Below, piece by piece: positions 9,577 to 21,779 of a DNA stretch of 64,000 nt. Position numbers and translations under genes: made by a program. This DNA comes from Microthyrium microscopicum (taxonomy: Eukaryota; Ascomycota; Dothideomycetes; Microthyriales; Microthyriaceae), in the NCBI GenBank assembly GCA_010405405.1, contig MU004241.1:186001-250000 (forward strand), in the 5' to 3' direction. The notes under the pieces were generated by a model, which worked only from the letters and a program-made list of their open reading frames with translations, did not search any database and was not told the origin of the DNA. Each line of letters begins with the position of its first letter. Position 1 is the stretch's first letter.

Positions 9577-11901
9577 ATGCTAAATTCTAGCTTTAATGAT
9601 AGCCAGATATCTAATACTGAGTCTATTAGGCCTCAGGATAGTGTATCTAATATTTCTACTACTGCTTCTCTTAGTTAGCAAAAGTATAATAAACCATACT
9701 TTAGGCTAGACGATAATAATTCTAATGCTTATTCAATTATAAAGGGGCTTATTAAAAGGGAATTACTTCCTATTAATATTACTAAGCCTAGACAGGTTAA
9801 AATTATATGTACTCTTTATTCTTATAGTTAGATAAGGGATCTAGAAGGTTTCCAAACCTCTAATTTTGTAGCACATTATAGAGCTAAACATAAAACTATT
9901 GCTACTAAAGAAGAGCAAGAAATTAATAAAGAAACTGTAAGAGAATACTAAGCTAGAATTAAAGCTAATAGTAATAATCCTAGTAATTCTTTTACTATAT
10001 CTATAGTTAGTAATAAACAAGCTAGAGCTAATACTAGATTAGATTTTAATTTAGATACTGCTTTACATTTAATAGTTAAATTTATAGTTAAAAATAACTT
10101 ATCTTTTAACTTATGTAGCTCTAATTCTTTTAAAGAACTCCTAAAGTATTATAATCGTTATAGTCCTTAAATTAATCGTAATAAGCTTCAAGATCTTCTT
10201 TATTCTAATTATAATAAAGCAAAAGATAAGCTAAAACGTGAATTAAAGGCAATAGTTTCTAGAAATAATTATTTTGCTATAGCTTTAGACGTATAGACAT
10301 CTAATAGTAATCAGCATGCCTTTTTAGGTATAATAATTATATATGCTAATAGCAACGTTAAGTTACAGTATAGATTACTAGGATTTGAAAGATTAACTAC
10401 TAATCACACTAGAAAATATCTTTATAGTATATTTAAAAGTATTATTAAGTCTTTTGACTTAGATATTAGTTATTTTATTAGTTTTTTACAAGATAATGCT
10501 AGTAATAACGATATATTAATTACTCAGCTAAGAACTAAAAAGAATCTAATAGGTTCTACTAAGGATTTCTATAATATTCGTTATACTGCACATATTATTA
10601 ATTTAGTTGCTAAAGCTATTATTAGACACTTTGTAGCTAATTATAATAAGGAAATTAAGACCACTAGAACTAGAGCTAGTCTTATTAGTCAATATACTAC
10701 TTCTGCTTAATTAGATGCTATTTTAGATACTATAGCTTCTAAGAGTCTAATAGGTAGACTTAAAAAGGTAGTTCACGCTATTAAATTCAAGTAAGAACAT
10801 TAAAAGAACTTTAAATTATCTAGAAAGTTATATCTTAAAAGAGGAATACTAGACAAAGATATTAAAATAACTAAAATACCTATAGATAATAATACTAGAT
10901 AGAATTCTACGTATTATACTCTAAATTATCTTTTTAAACTTAAACCTTGTGTTAAATACATCTTTACTAATACTAAAGATAAAAAGTTTAAGAAGTTTAT
11001 ATTTAATGAAGCTAATTAGCTAGCATTAAAGCATTTAAAAAATATTCTAGGCTATTTTGAAACGCCTACCGTTATTTTACAAGGGCAGATTTATACTATA
11101 GTTAATCAAACGCTTTTACATATTTATTAATTATTTAGAAATTTAGAAGATCAAATGCTTGAATTTTCTATATCTCTTAATTCTATTATATTAGAAGATT
11201 ATCCTAAGCGTAAATACTTTATTAATGCTATTAAGAAAGGCCTTAATAAGCTAGAAGAATACTATCCTCGTAAAATTATAAATTAAGAAGTAGTAGAAAA
11301 TCTAAAGCCTTTTATTATAGCTTTAATTTTAGATCCTAGATATAAAACAATACACTTTACAAATAATCCTCGTAGCTTATTATTTCACTATCCTCAGATT
11401 TTAACAGACGTTACTAATTTATTTAAAGAAGAGTATAATTTAGCTAAAATAAAACTAAATCCTACTTCTTTAAATCAAGAAAGTAGTAATTTAGATCCTA
11501 TTTTAGACAATAATGAAAACACGTTTTTTATTCCTATTACTAACAATAATACTACTACTACTAAAGAAGAGTATATTCATTATTTAGAACAAGAACGTAC
11601 GCATCCTAAAAAACATCCTTTAGATTACTAGGTTAAAAACCAAAATCAATTTCCTATTCTATTTCATTTAGCTAAAAAATACTTAATAATACCTAGCACT
11701 TCTGCTAGTACTAAAAGTATATTTAGTATTAGAGCAGATATTATTTCAAATAATAGAAATAAACTACTAGCAGAGACTAGTAAAAGGATTATTTAGCTTA
11801 AAAACTAGAAATTAGCAGATATTAATAAGTTTAAAAAATCATTATTATATAAATCTAGAGATGAGGATAGTAGTGAAAGTAAGGTAGAGAGTAATTATTA
11901 A
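9577..11901 (+). pseudogene. hAT transposase relic, RIP-inactivated
   Basis: One frame of 774 codons runs from an ATG at 9577 to a stop at 11899-11901, with no frameshift that I could find. About fifteen internal TAG/TAA stops interrupt it. They fall at Trp or Gln positions; for example the expected DVWTS reads DV-stop-TS near 10290, and TRWNSTYY reads TR-stop-NSTYY near 10900. hAT landmarks follow in order: an N-terminal region, TSNSNQHAFLG, LLGFERLTTNHT, the DNASNN catalytic-core motif near 10495-10512, TLNYLFKLKP, and the C-terminal dimerisation region (FHLAKKYLIIPSTSAS...IISNNRNKLL) near 11660-11770. The length fits complete fungal hAT transposases. The stops match RIP (CAR to TAR, TGG to TAG), so the protein cannot be made as it stands. 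Confidence 0.93.
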
Positions 11902-12551
11902 TGTAGTAGAGTTAGTTAGGTTTATCTTTTAGGCGTTAGGGAGTTATAGGTATTAGTTTAAATAGAAAATATAAAAAGATTAGTTAAAACTAAAGTATTA
12001 TTATTAAAAGTAAAAATAAGAATAAGTTTATTAAGTATTAGAGTATAGAGTAGTAGTATAGATTTAAGTTTTGTAGTATATAGATTATTTAATATAATAT
12101 AGTAAAAGTAGTTAAAACCCTAATATAAAGAACTTATAAATTTATATATTAATTTAAAGATTTACGTTTAACTTTTGATAGATATTAATACTTATAGCTA
12201 ATTATATTACATTAAAATTTAAGAATCTACTACCTATATTTATTCTTTATAAATTGTATATTAAATAATAGCTTATCTTACTCTAATAAGTAAGTTAATT
12301 ATAAAAGTTTAAAAGACGTATTTAAAATATAACTAGTAATACGTATATATTTAAGAAAGATAAGTTAGGTTATTAGATAGAGTAGGCTTAAAGGTATATA
12401 ATAATATATAGTATAGTTTATAAATATTTAGTTTTAGTAGTTATATAAATAGTTTCAAAATAATAATAAAAGATAGTTTAAAGTTTTACTATATAAAGTA
12501 GTATTTTATATTTTGAATTTAGATTTAAATTAGATAGTAGATATATAGAAA

Positions 12552-12591
12552 ATTCTATATCATTATATAGCCCTAAAATAGCTCTATATAA
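12552..12591. repeat. Short inverted repeat inside the hAT element
   Basis: CTATATCATTATATAG and CTATATAATGATATAG form a 16-bp inverted pair separated by a few bases. It is the clearest small hairpin in the AT-rich 3' part of the element. Given the base composition it may be incidental. Confidence 0.5.
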
Positions 12592-13314
12592 TGATATAGG
12601 TTTTATATCTTAAGTATTACAACTCTTAGTAGCATTTAAAATACTTTTAAATAATAAAATATTTTTTTAAATAGTAAATAAGCTTAGATAAGACAAAATA
12701 GATATATAGTTTTATATAGAATATCTATATACTTATTATATAACTAAAATTTATCTAAAAAACTATAATTAAAAGACTTATTTCTACTATTTACTTACTT
12801 TATTATTATAAATATTAATCTTTAGTACTAATATATTTAATATCTTTTTATTACGTAAGTATTATATAAAACTAATACTCTAAGTATACTCGTTACATTA
12901 TAACGAATCAAAATATATATAGGTTTACTTAAAAATAGCTATTTTTAATATAACTAAGTTAAATATAGTATTTTAGTTAACTTTATTCTTTTTATCTATT
13001 ATATTTATGTTCTTAATTCCTAATTATTTGTATTAAAACCTAAAATAATTATATTTAGTCCTAATTCTTTTTGTATTCTATTAGGCATAATTCTAGGAGG
13101 CTATACTTAAAAAACAAGTACTTAAAATTAAAAACTAACTACTCTAGTAATTATTTAAGCTTTATTTTTTAATAAAAAAAAAAGCTCTAACTTTAAAGTT
13201 AAATAACTCTAGAACTAGTTAACGCCTATTAAAACGAAATACACTATTGTATTCTACGTAAAATACTGAATCGAATAATGTATTTTTTAGCCTATAATAT
13301 TACCTAATCTATTT

Positions 13315-13499
13315 ATAAAACTAGTATAGAACTAGTACTAGTATACTAGTAGTATACTATAGTACTAGTCTAATTAGTATTATAAAATACTAGACTAGTA
13401 TAGTACTAGTACTAGTACTGGAGTATTCCTAGACTAACTAGTACTAGTAGCTACTTTTAATACTAGATACTAGTCCTACTAGTACTAGTACTAGACTAT
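13315..13499. repeat. Right subterminal CTAGT-rich array
   Basis: Repeated ACTAGT/CTAGTACTAGT motifs lie just inside the right terminal repeat and mirror the left array at 5951-6112. Possible transposase binding sites by analogy with other hAT elements. Confidence 0.8.
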
Positions 13500-13521
13500 A
13501 CTAATTAGTTTAGCAACCTTG
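13500..13521 (-). repeat. hAT terminal inverted repeat, right
   Basis: The exact reverse complement of 5929-5950, ending TTTAGCAACCTTG, followed directly by the 8-bp target duplication. Confidence 0.95.
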
Positions 13522-13529
13522 ATAGAGAG
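13522..13529. repeat. Target-site duplication, right copy
   Basis: ATAGAGAG, identical to 5921-5928. Host composition resumes at once after it. Confidence 0.9.
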
Positions 13530-16378
13530 TGGTCTAGAATTTACTCCGCCTAGTAAAGTATTAACGCGCCAAGCGCCGCGGAAACTAGATTGTTGACATC
13601 GTGATACTAAAGTGCTGTTGGTGAGGCCTCATATAACCTTTCAAGCAGCACAAGAGATGTCACTCCGTCGCACCAGCCACAAGACCGCGTGCTCGTAGTA
13701 CTGTAGGAAATGATTTGTATGGTTTCGGTGCCTCGGAACTAGATTGCACCCGTGAGGCAGTGCTGGAATAGACTTTCCTGATATAGTATGTTCACGAGCT
13801 GATGTTAAGGACTGGTTGGTGTAGAGGTTGGAAAAAGCTCAGGGTCCAGTACAGACGAAACAGGGAAACAAGTTTGGTGTTTGTGGCAAGGGGGATAAAG
13901 GGTTGTAGTTGAAAAAGTCTTGGTGTACTAAGCCAAGGGGTTCCAGATGCGGCAGTTGGTGAGGGAGCTGCTGGATTTGTCCACTTTTGGCGGCAAAATT
14001 GGAGGCGCAGCGATGTTGAGCTTGTACAAGGAAGCTGAGAGGCCAGTCAGTATTGTTTTCGGGCAGCGCCGAATAGATTTCTTGGTTGCGTTCAAGATAG
14101 GGGAAAACTTGGAATTTGGAGATAGCCTTGGTGTTGAGGTCGAGTTTAAAGGCATCGCAATTGACAAATAAGGCAAAATTTGGAGGCTTGCAAGCGCAAC
14201 GTCGATTTTTAGACGCCACGGCGTTTTGAGGCTCAGGATGCGTTTCACAATTGCAGCCAATGGGCCCCTGAGCCTGAGCGCAAGGTGGAATTCAATGTTT
14301 CGATTTCTTTTTCTGACAAGCGCCAATTCTTTTGCTAAGCGATGAAACGGTTTGCTGTCACGTCTGTGGAAAAATATTAGAAGCGCAAGCTGTCATGGAA
14401 GACAAAAAGCAAATGCCGCTCTGTCGTCTGTCATGTTGCACTTTGCATTCTTTTTGATTTCAAGATTTGTTAATCGCTGTGGCAAGGCCAAGAGCCAAGT
14501 GCGCGATATTGGCGATTGGAGTGCTGGGCAAGTGTCATAGCAAATGCAGAAGAATGGTCACAGTCGCATGGGCGGCTAGAGCTTTGTGGATTTGTAGCTT
14601 AGCAGTCGTACGGGCCAAGGTACCAAGTATTTTCCAAGGCCTTTGGAAAGTGTATTTGCAACTTGTTTTGTAGAGAAGAATGTCGGTTTATAACTTTATT
14701 TTGCATCTTGTGATTGTCGTTGACGATGCCCAGGGCCGGCTGGGTCAACGGGTAGCTGAGAAGTAGCGCAGGGATGTAGAGCAGATCACATTGAAGTGGA
14801 AGCTGGTTGGCGATTGACATGGTGTGTTGTCTGATAGCAATCCCCGGGACTGGCGCGTGTCTATATTTTGTTTAGGAAAGTGACGGGTTCGCGTAGGACT
14901 GATAGATGAGAGATACTTGGCGCAATAAATAAAGCAATGGAAGACCACGCGTTCGATCAATCGATGGCCAGAGTAGAGATCGCGTTGGCATCTTGATATT
15001 AGGGGAGCTAAGACCAGGAACGCTGGGCACTGGGCACGCAGGCGTAGGCACTGGTAAAGTTAGTGTATGGTTAGAGAAGGAAGTAGCTTTAAAGATTAGT
15101 GGTGAGGCAGAAATGTGTTTTCAATTGACGCAGGGAGAGAGGCTCTCAGAAGCTGTTGACAAACGAAACATATGAAAGAAACATGTTCTGTTGAGTGTTG
15201 GCTGTATTTGATGTTTGAAGGTAGCGGAGGATCTAGGAGTTATGCACGACATGTGTAATCTGGAGGAGGTCGCGATGTTTTATGAAGTCTTGGAAGATGG
15301 TGGTGAGGAAGTTGTATGTACTCTGTCAAGCTGTATGTATTGATTCAATTTGATATCCAAGGCATTCTTGCCTCTTGTAGTGGGTCGATGGGCGACTATT
15401 GGCCCCTGTTCAGTGTTTGCTGGTAAGGAAGGCGCACTTGGTATTTCAGGCCCAACAGGAAAGTGCGATACTGGTCTAAGCCTCCTTTTGCCAAGAGGAC
15501 CTACCAACGTACCTTCCCAGAATCGTAGATTGAATCAAATGCTGCGTGCCGCGCTTTCCTCACGTTTTCACTCTGTAATGCTGCATCCATCTGACCTCAC
15601 CATCGCCTTCTCTTCTTCCAATTCTTTTCTACTCCTCATAGACGGCTTCGTTCTCTTCTTATAACCATCTTAATTCTCCCGTCTCTTCTCTACTCTCAAT
15701 CACCTCCCCTGCACCACCAGAACACCCATATCCCTGCATCTCCAACTCATACAGAATCTCTCCTATGACCTCCTGCTACACCTCAATTCCAGAGGCTAGA
15801 TAGACATGCTACTTCGCTTACCTTCTCCTTCTTCATAACCTTGCGCCAAGCTGCACTGCCTCAACTTGCGCAACCTGCTCTCTCCATCCATTGTTCGCCT
15901 GAAGCATACGAATTAACTGCTCGAATCCGCCTCCTACACGCTGGACCTTTCACTTGGCCTATCAGCCTTGCCCCTTCACCAGCCTACTTGTACTTGGGAC
16001 CGCAATCCAATAATTGTCCGCCAGCAACAATAACTGTTCTCAAGCCCCAACCGCTGACTGGTAGCCTCACCACTTCCTCTTCTGGTCAACCAAATTACCA
16101 ACATTCGATTGGTTAACCTGCTGCGGCACACATTCGACACATCCGACTCAGCTTTCTTTCCAAAATCTCCCTCAGGTTGTCTCACCGGTCGTCATATTGA
16201 TCAGGCTGCCTTCAAATCGCGTTTCTTTTATCTGAGCCCATTAGGCTGAGTTTAGAAGATAGGACGCCTTGAAACCAGATCACAACTACCACAGACGATC
16301 CACCGGATGCCACTTTGTTGACTACCTTTGGAATTTCGTATTTAACGTTGCCTTTCTTGGTAACAACACTTGATTCAC
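13530..16378. other. Long gene-free stretch and pyrimidine-rich leader upstream of the Ca2+-ATPase
   Basis: No convincing gene. Open frames of 126 and 132 codons on the minus strand near 13839-14326 overlap each other in different frames and lack domain features. From about 15590 to 16378 the + strand is rich in C and T, with CTCTTCTCTACTC-like runs, as in promoters and 5' leaders of highly expressed fungal genes. That part probably holds the promoter and 5' untranslated region of the ATPase. Confidence 0.45.
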
Positions 16379-19300
16379 ATGGCCGATTCTTCCGGAGGGC
16401 CCAAGCGGCCTCGCGCTCCTACAATCACTGTAGATACATCAGCTGTTAGCGATGCCCCTCATACTGGTACGTTGGGTTTTGATTTAACCTGTCTGAATGT
16501 CACAGCTAACGATATACAGAACCAGAACCAAGTTCTGCGTTCATATCGCCATTAGGTCGCGATACATTAGCCATTCCCGGCCGAGCACGAGGCGATTCTG
16601 TAAACTCGAATACTTCACAATCCACAACCGGCAGTCATACCGTCGTCAATAGCCCTTCACCCTCGCATCGAAACTCAGACGTTACACATATAGCTGACAT
16701 AAAGAGTGAGGACGATGTTTGGAAGCCCGAAGATGAAAAGGAGGGGGCACTTTTCTATGATGAGAATTCTCCATTTGGCGTGACCAGAGGCCATCTATCC
16801 AAATTGCTACCTCGAAAAGACAAACGCGCATTCTACCATTTACGGGGAATTACTGGATTAGCATCCGCGCTTAGGACGAATCCAAAAACTGGCTTGCCAT
16901 CGGACGAGGAATATCTGAAAGGCGAAATGTCATTCGATGATCTCAAAAATGTAAACCCTGGAGAAGAAAATGAACCTACCAAGGGTCTCACACATAGTAG
17001 CACTGAGCGCAGTTCTCCAAAAGACAAGAAGGATACACTTTACGCGGATCGGAAACGTGTGTTTGGTGACAACCGATTACCAACTCGGAAAGCCAAAAGC
17101 TTCTTTGCACTGGCATGGGAAGCTCTCCAGGACAAGATTCTCATACTACTTTGCATAGCCGCAGTCATCTCCTTGGCTCTCGGAATATACCAATCAGTCA
17201 CGAAAAAGGCCTCAGAGGGCGCAAGAGTCGACTGGGTTGAGGGTGTGGCAATCATGGTTGCTGTGATCATCGTTGTTGGGGTCGGTGCATTGAACGATTG
17301 GCAAAAAGAACGGCAGTTCAAAAAGCTAAATGCTCAAAAGGAGGACCGCTTCGTCAAAGTGATTCGCTCTGGCAAAACCCAAAAAGTGTCCGTTTACGAA
17401 GTTTTCCCCGGCGATGTTATGATCCTGGAGCAAGGCGACGTCTTACCTTGCGATGGAATTCTAATTGAAGGCCATAACGTGAGCTGTGACGAATCCAGTG
17501 CAACTGGTGAATCCGATCTCATGAAAAAGTCTCCAGGCGATGTGGTTTGGAAGGCTCTTGACCAAGGCCAAGATACCAAAAAGTTGGACCCCTTTATCAT
17601 TTCTGGAGCACGAGTCTCTGAGGGTGTAGGCACGTTTTTGGTGACCGCTGTTGGTGTCAATTCCAGCCACGGAAAGCTCATGATGGCCCTCAACGAAGAT
17701 ACTGACGCCACCCCACTTCAGTACAAACTCAACAGACTGGCTTCCTACATCGCTAAGCTCGGTAGTGCAGCTGGTCTGCTCTTGTTCATAGTTCTGTTCA
17801 TTGAATACCTGACGCGTCTTAAGAATCCGACTGATCCGGATGGAACAGCTCGAGATGCCAAGAGCAAGGCACAAGATTTTGTTCGAATTCTTATCGTCGC
17901 CGTTACTATCGTCGTCGTGGCAGTACCAGAAGGTCTGCCTTTGGCTGTAACTCTTGCGCTGGCCTTTGCAACCAAACGAATGACAAAAGACAACAATTTG
18001 GTCCGCCACTTGCAATCTTGCGAAACAATGGGAAATGCTACGGTAATTTGCTCTGACAAGACTGGTACATTGACCCAAAATGTCATGACTGTGGTGGCTG
18101 CAACTTTTGGACGAGGATCTGTTCGAGCAGGGGACAAAGACAAAATGCCAACAAAGCAAGGTGCAAATTTCACAGATGGAACCCCTGGCAGCGCATCAAC
18201 AGATGATAGTGGAACAACTGCTGATGGCTCCGTGGAGCTGCCCATCTATGACTTGCACGAACGTCTGGATCGCGATTTTCAACACATTCTTAAAGACTCC
18301 ATCGTAATCAACAGCACAGCCTTTGAAGGCGAAGAAGAGGGCAAACAAGTTTTCATTGGATCCAAGACCGAAACAGCGCTTCTAGATTTCGCCGCTCGCT
18401 GCTTTGAGTTGACCAATCTCCAAAAAGAGCGAGAAGCATCTACTATCACTCAGCTGATTCCATTCGATTCGCGAAGAAAGGTTATGGGTGTTGTTATCAA
18501 ATCTGCCGATGCAAAATACCGCATGTTCATCAAAGGTGCCTCTGAGATTGTACTGTCAAAGTGTACCAAGGTTGTGGATGATCCACTCAATTCGACCCAT
18601 GCGACGGATCTGTCTGAAGAGGATAAAAGTACGCTTGGCTCTATCATTTCTTCATATGCTTCAATGTCATTACGAACCATTGGTATGGGTTACCGGGACT
18701 TTGCGCAATGGCCTCCTCAGGGTGCGAAACACTCACCAGACAATCCCTCGGATCCCGACTTTGACGATATCTTCCATGATATAACTTGGTTGTCTGTGGT
18801 TGGCATTCAAGATCCAATGCGAAAGGGTGTCGCAGAAGCAGTGGCCACTTGCGAACGAGCTGGTGTTCGTGCAATTATGGTGACAGGAGACAACGTTGAA
18901 ACTGCCCGAGCCATTGCAAAGGATTGCGGTATTCTCAAAGAAGGGGGAATTGTCATGGAAGGTCCTAAACTTCGAAGTCTTTCCCCAGCCCAGCTACAGG
19001 AGGTCCTTCCAAAACTTTGTGTTGTTGCTCGATCCAGCCCGGAAGACAAAAAGACACTTGTTCAAGCACTCCGCGGAGAAGGTCATGTTGTCGCTGTTAC
19101 AGGTGATGGTACCAATGATGCGCCTGCTCTCAAAGCAGCTGATGTAGGCTTTTCCATGGGTATTGCTGGAACGGAAGTGGCGAAAGAAGCATCAGACATC
19201 ATTTTGATGGACGACAACTTTTCCTCCATTGTCAAAGCACTTGCCTGGGGCCGTACCATCAACGATGCGGTCAAGAAGTTTCTGCAGTTCCAGATTACAG

Positions 19301-20361
19301 TCAACATCGTGGCCGTTTTGCTAACGTTCATCACCGCTGTCAGTAGTGACGAAGAAGAGTCGGTGTTGAACGCTGTACAACTGCTATGGGTCAACCTCAT
19401 CATGGACACTTTTGCTGCTCTGGCTCTAGCAACAGATCCACCCGCTGGTAGCTTGTTTGACCGCAGGCCCGAGCCTCGCGATGCACCCTTGATTACTCCA
19501 ACCATGTGGAAGACTATTATCGGCCAAACCATCTACCAACTCATTGTTACCTTGGTCATGTTTTTCGCTGGCAAAAAGTTCATTCCTCCATTCAACAACA
19601 TGTCCGCGGCAGAACTGAAATCCGACAAGAATACTCTCCTGTTTAATACTCTGATCTTCAACGTCTTCGTCTGGATGCAGATCTTTGACGCGCTCAATTG
19701 TCGACGGATCGATAATTCCAAGAACATCTTTGAGGGTTTCTGGCGCAATAATTTCTTCATGGGCATTATAGCAATAATGATCGGAGGACAAGCCATCATC
19801 GTCAGCTTCGGCGGTGCTGCTTTTGTCGTCACCCCCATTTACGGCTATCATTGGGCCATCTCTATTGTTCTCGGCTTCATCACATTACCCATCGGATTCC
19901 TCATCCGCTGCATTCCTGACCGTTATGTCCGCATTGATCTCCCCGTCAAACGCTTCATGGCCGCTAATACGCCCGCCTGGCTTCAACGCTATCTGGCCCG
20001 CCGGCGCAAACCACCGCCAGTCATTGAGGCCGGCGACATGGACGACGACCACATCGGCAAGGAGTGGCATCGCGTGTATAACCAGGTGCATGATGATTTG
20101 GCGCTCTACAAGCAACTTCGAGGTCGTCGATTACATGTCATCAAAATGGGCATCCGTCATCCCCGCGAGCTGCTCAAGAGCCATCGCAGTAGAAGTGGAT
20201 CGCGCAACAGCGTGTTGCCTGGTCTTGTAGCGGCTGGTGCTACGCTGGGCAGTGTTGGCGGTGGAATTACACCGGATCGTCGGTCTATCAACTCTCGGCG
20301 GCCGGAAGATGGGGATGCTAGCTCGACTGCGCCGTCAAGAAGAGGAACGGACGAAGTGTGA
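16379..20361 (+). CDS. pmc1: P-type Ca2+-ATPase, PMCA/Pmc1 type
   Basis: Pumps Ca2+ out of the cytosol, most likely into the vacuole as for yeast Pmc1. Two exons (16379-16466 and 16520-20361) join in phase to give 1,309 residues, usual for this family. The ATG at 16379 precedes a short N-terminus ending at a clear GTACGT donor. About 110 residues of Ser/Pro-rich N-terminus come before the pump core. Signature motifs occur in order: VPEGLPL in membrane segment 4 near residue 499, the phosphorylation site CSDKTGTLT near Asp542, KGASEIVL (nucleotide binding), VTGDNVETA, TGDGTNDAPALK near residue 891, and NLIMDTFAALALATDPP in segment 6. The C-terminus after the last membrane segments is basic and Ser/Arg-rich. 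It lacks an obvious long calmodulin-binding tail, as is usual for fungal members, whose regulatory regions tend to be N-terminal. Nearly all of the coding region is one exon. Confidence 0.95.
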
Positions 20362-21779
20362 GCGACATAATTGCTATTGCTTGATGTTCTCATTTTTTTT
20401 TGGGTACCGAAATCGGGCCCACTGACATTCGATTGATATCGTTCTGTCACGACATAAGGTAAGCCTTGGCTAAATCGGCCAAGCAAAGGACTCGGCCTTC
20501 TCAGACCGACTTCATCCTGCAAGTTGTGCAACAATTGCACATATAGGATGACTGAGATGGCTAAACCCTACCCACTGGTGCATTGGAAGGAAAGGATGAT
20601 TGGGAGGGCATTTTAACGACTCTGGAAAAAAGTACATACATGTACCACCAGAGCAGAAGCTTTATTATTTAAACACCTGGGCTTCAGAATGAATTAGCAC
20701 AGAGCTTGCGCGGGATACTTGGACGGCTAGACTATACTTCATTCTCTGTACAAGTATATGGTCTGAAGTAATTGCGGATTAACTTTTTGATACCCTACGC
20801 GCTTTTCTCCAATTCCCTACAACACGTTAGGTAATCATGAATGCACAATTTCTAATCTACCCTTCTACATCTGATCGATTCGTCTCAATCTTTCGCGGGA
20901 GTCGACTTCTGCTCTGTGTAGTACGGAGTACTTGTATGTATTTTCTGATCGAGCTGTGTTCCAACTTGACTAATGCAGAAGCTCACAAGCAAAGTAGTCA
21001 AAAAACAATCAACCAGATGGTAATTATCGTCATGACCGAATGTCCAGTAAGAAACTAGTCAGCAGCTTAATAGTACAGTGGTGAAACATAACTCTTCAAC
21101 AGATACAGACTGAAGAAGTTGTATGGATTAGCCAAGCAAGCCACCAATAGAGACTAGAAGAGTCAAGAGACTAGGCAGATCTTCTCCCGTCACTAAGGGA
21201 TAAAATGTCCGTGACTTAGTCATTTCAGATTTGCTTTTTCCTGGTTGCTGAATTAGCACGCGCGCACTGTAGCTGGTCCAAGTTCAAGAGTGGATTTGAC
21301 CGTTGGAGTTGGGTTGTTTTACGAAGTTTACCAAACATGTATCTTGAGAGGCTGGTTTTGTGCGTTGAAAGCATGGCATAGAGCAAGACAGAGTTTCAGA
21401 ATATTCTTTGTAAAGTTTAAAAGGGATTCTGTAACATTGATCAGGCTGATAAACTGTCAGGTACAGAGAAATTTGGGGCAGAATTGTTAGCCCCTGGATC
21501 GGCAACAGGCGCCTTGTCGACCTGCACGACTGCAACACCATCTCCACTGATTCTCCAGGCCAGGTCGGGCTTGCTTCTCTGCTTCTTCTCCTGCACATCA
21601 ATCCAGACATACTACTTCGTCATGCTTCTTGCATACACCATACTGCTTCTTTGATCATCATTTGTGCTTCTTGTTCATTCTTTTCCTGTACCTTTTCGCC
21701 TGTATAGCCTCCCATTATCGCTCATTTGACCCTGCGCAACTCGCGAAACCCCTAATCACCGCTTTCTTTGCACGTTTGC
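20362..21779. other. Intergenic between ATPase and hydrolase
   Basis: No gene supported; the longest frames (up to 108 codons) are featureless. The part from about 21490 to 21779 is rich in C and T and is the likely promoter and leader of the hydrolase gene. Confidence 0.45.

Larger units (their letters stand above)
5929..13521 (+). mobile_element. Large hAT-superfamily DNA transposon, RIP-mutated
   Basis: The element is 7,593 bp in this assembly. It is bounded by perfect 22-bp inverted repeats starting CAAGGTTGCTAAAC and by a perfect 8-bp target duplication ATAGAGAG. The interior is extremely AT-rich, while host DNA on both sides is not, and the change coincides with the two ends. A hAT transposase relic lies on the + strand (9577-11901). 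A second gene relic lies on the - strand (about 7271-8430 or beyond). Between them is a 303-bp palindrome. Both subterminal regions are packed with CTAGT motifs. A 605-bp run of N lies inside. Stops in the transposase frame fall at Gln- or Trp-like positions, as C-to-T change on either strand would produce. The element is therefore inactivated by RIP. Intact ends and an identical target duplication suggest that insertion is not very old. Confidence 0.92.

Noticed and set aside
5929-13521. LTR retrotransposon as the source of the AT-rich block
   Set aside because: Ends are inverted, not direct, repeats; the target duplication is 8 bp; the coding relic has hAT motifs.
13839-14326. Two overlapping minus-strand open frames of 126 and 132 codons
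   Set aside because: They occupy different frames of the same bases, lack domain features and have no splice or promoter support.
17461-18159. 232-codon antisense open frame in the Ca2+-ATPase
   Set aside because: A shadow of the conserved ATPase coding sequence.
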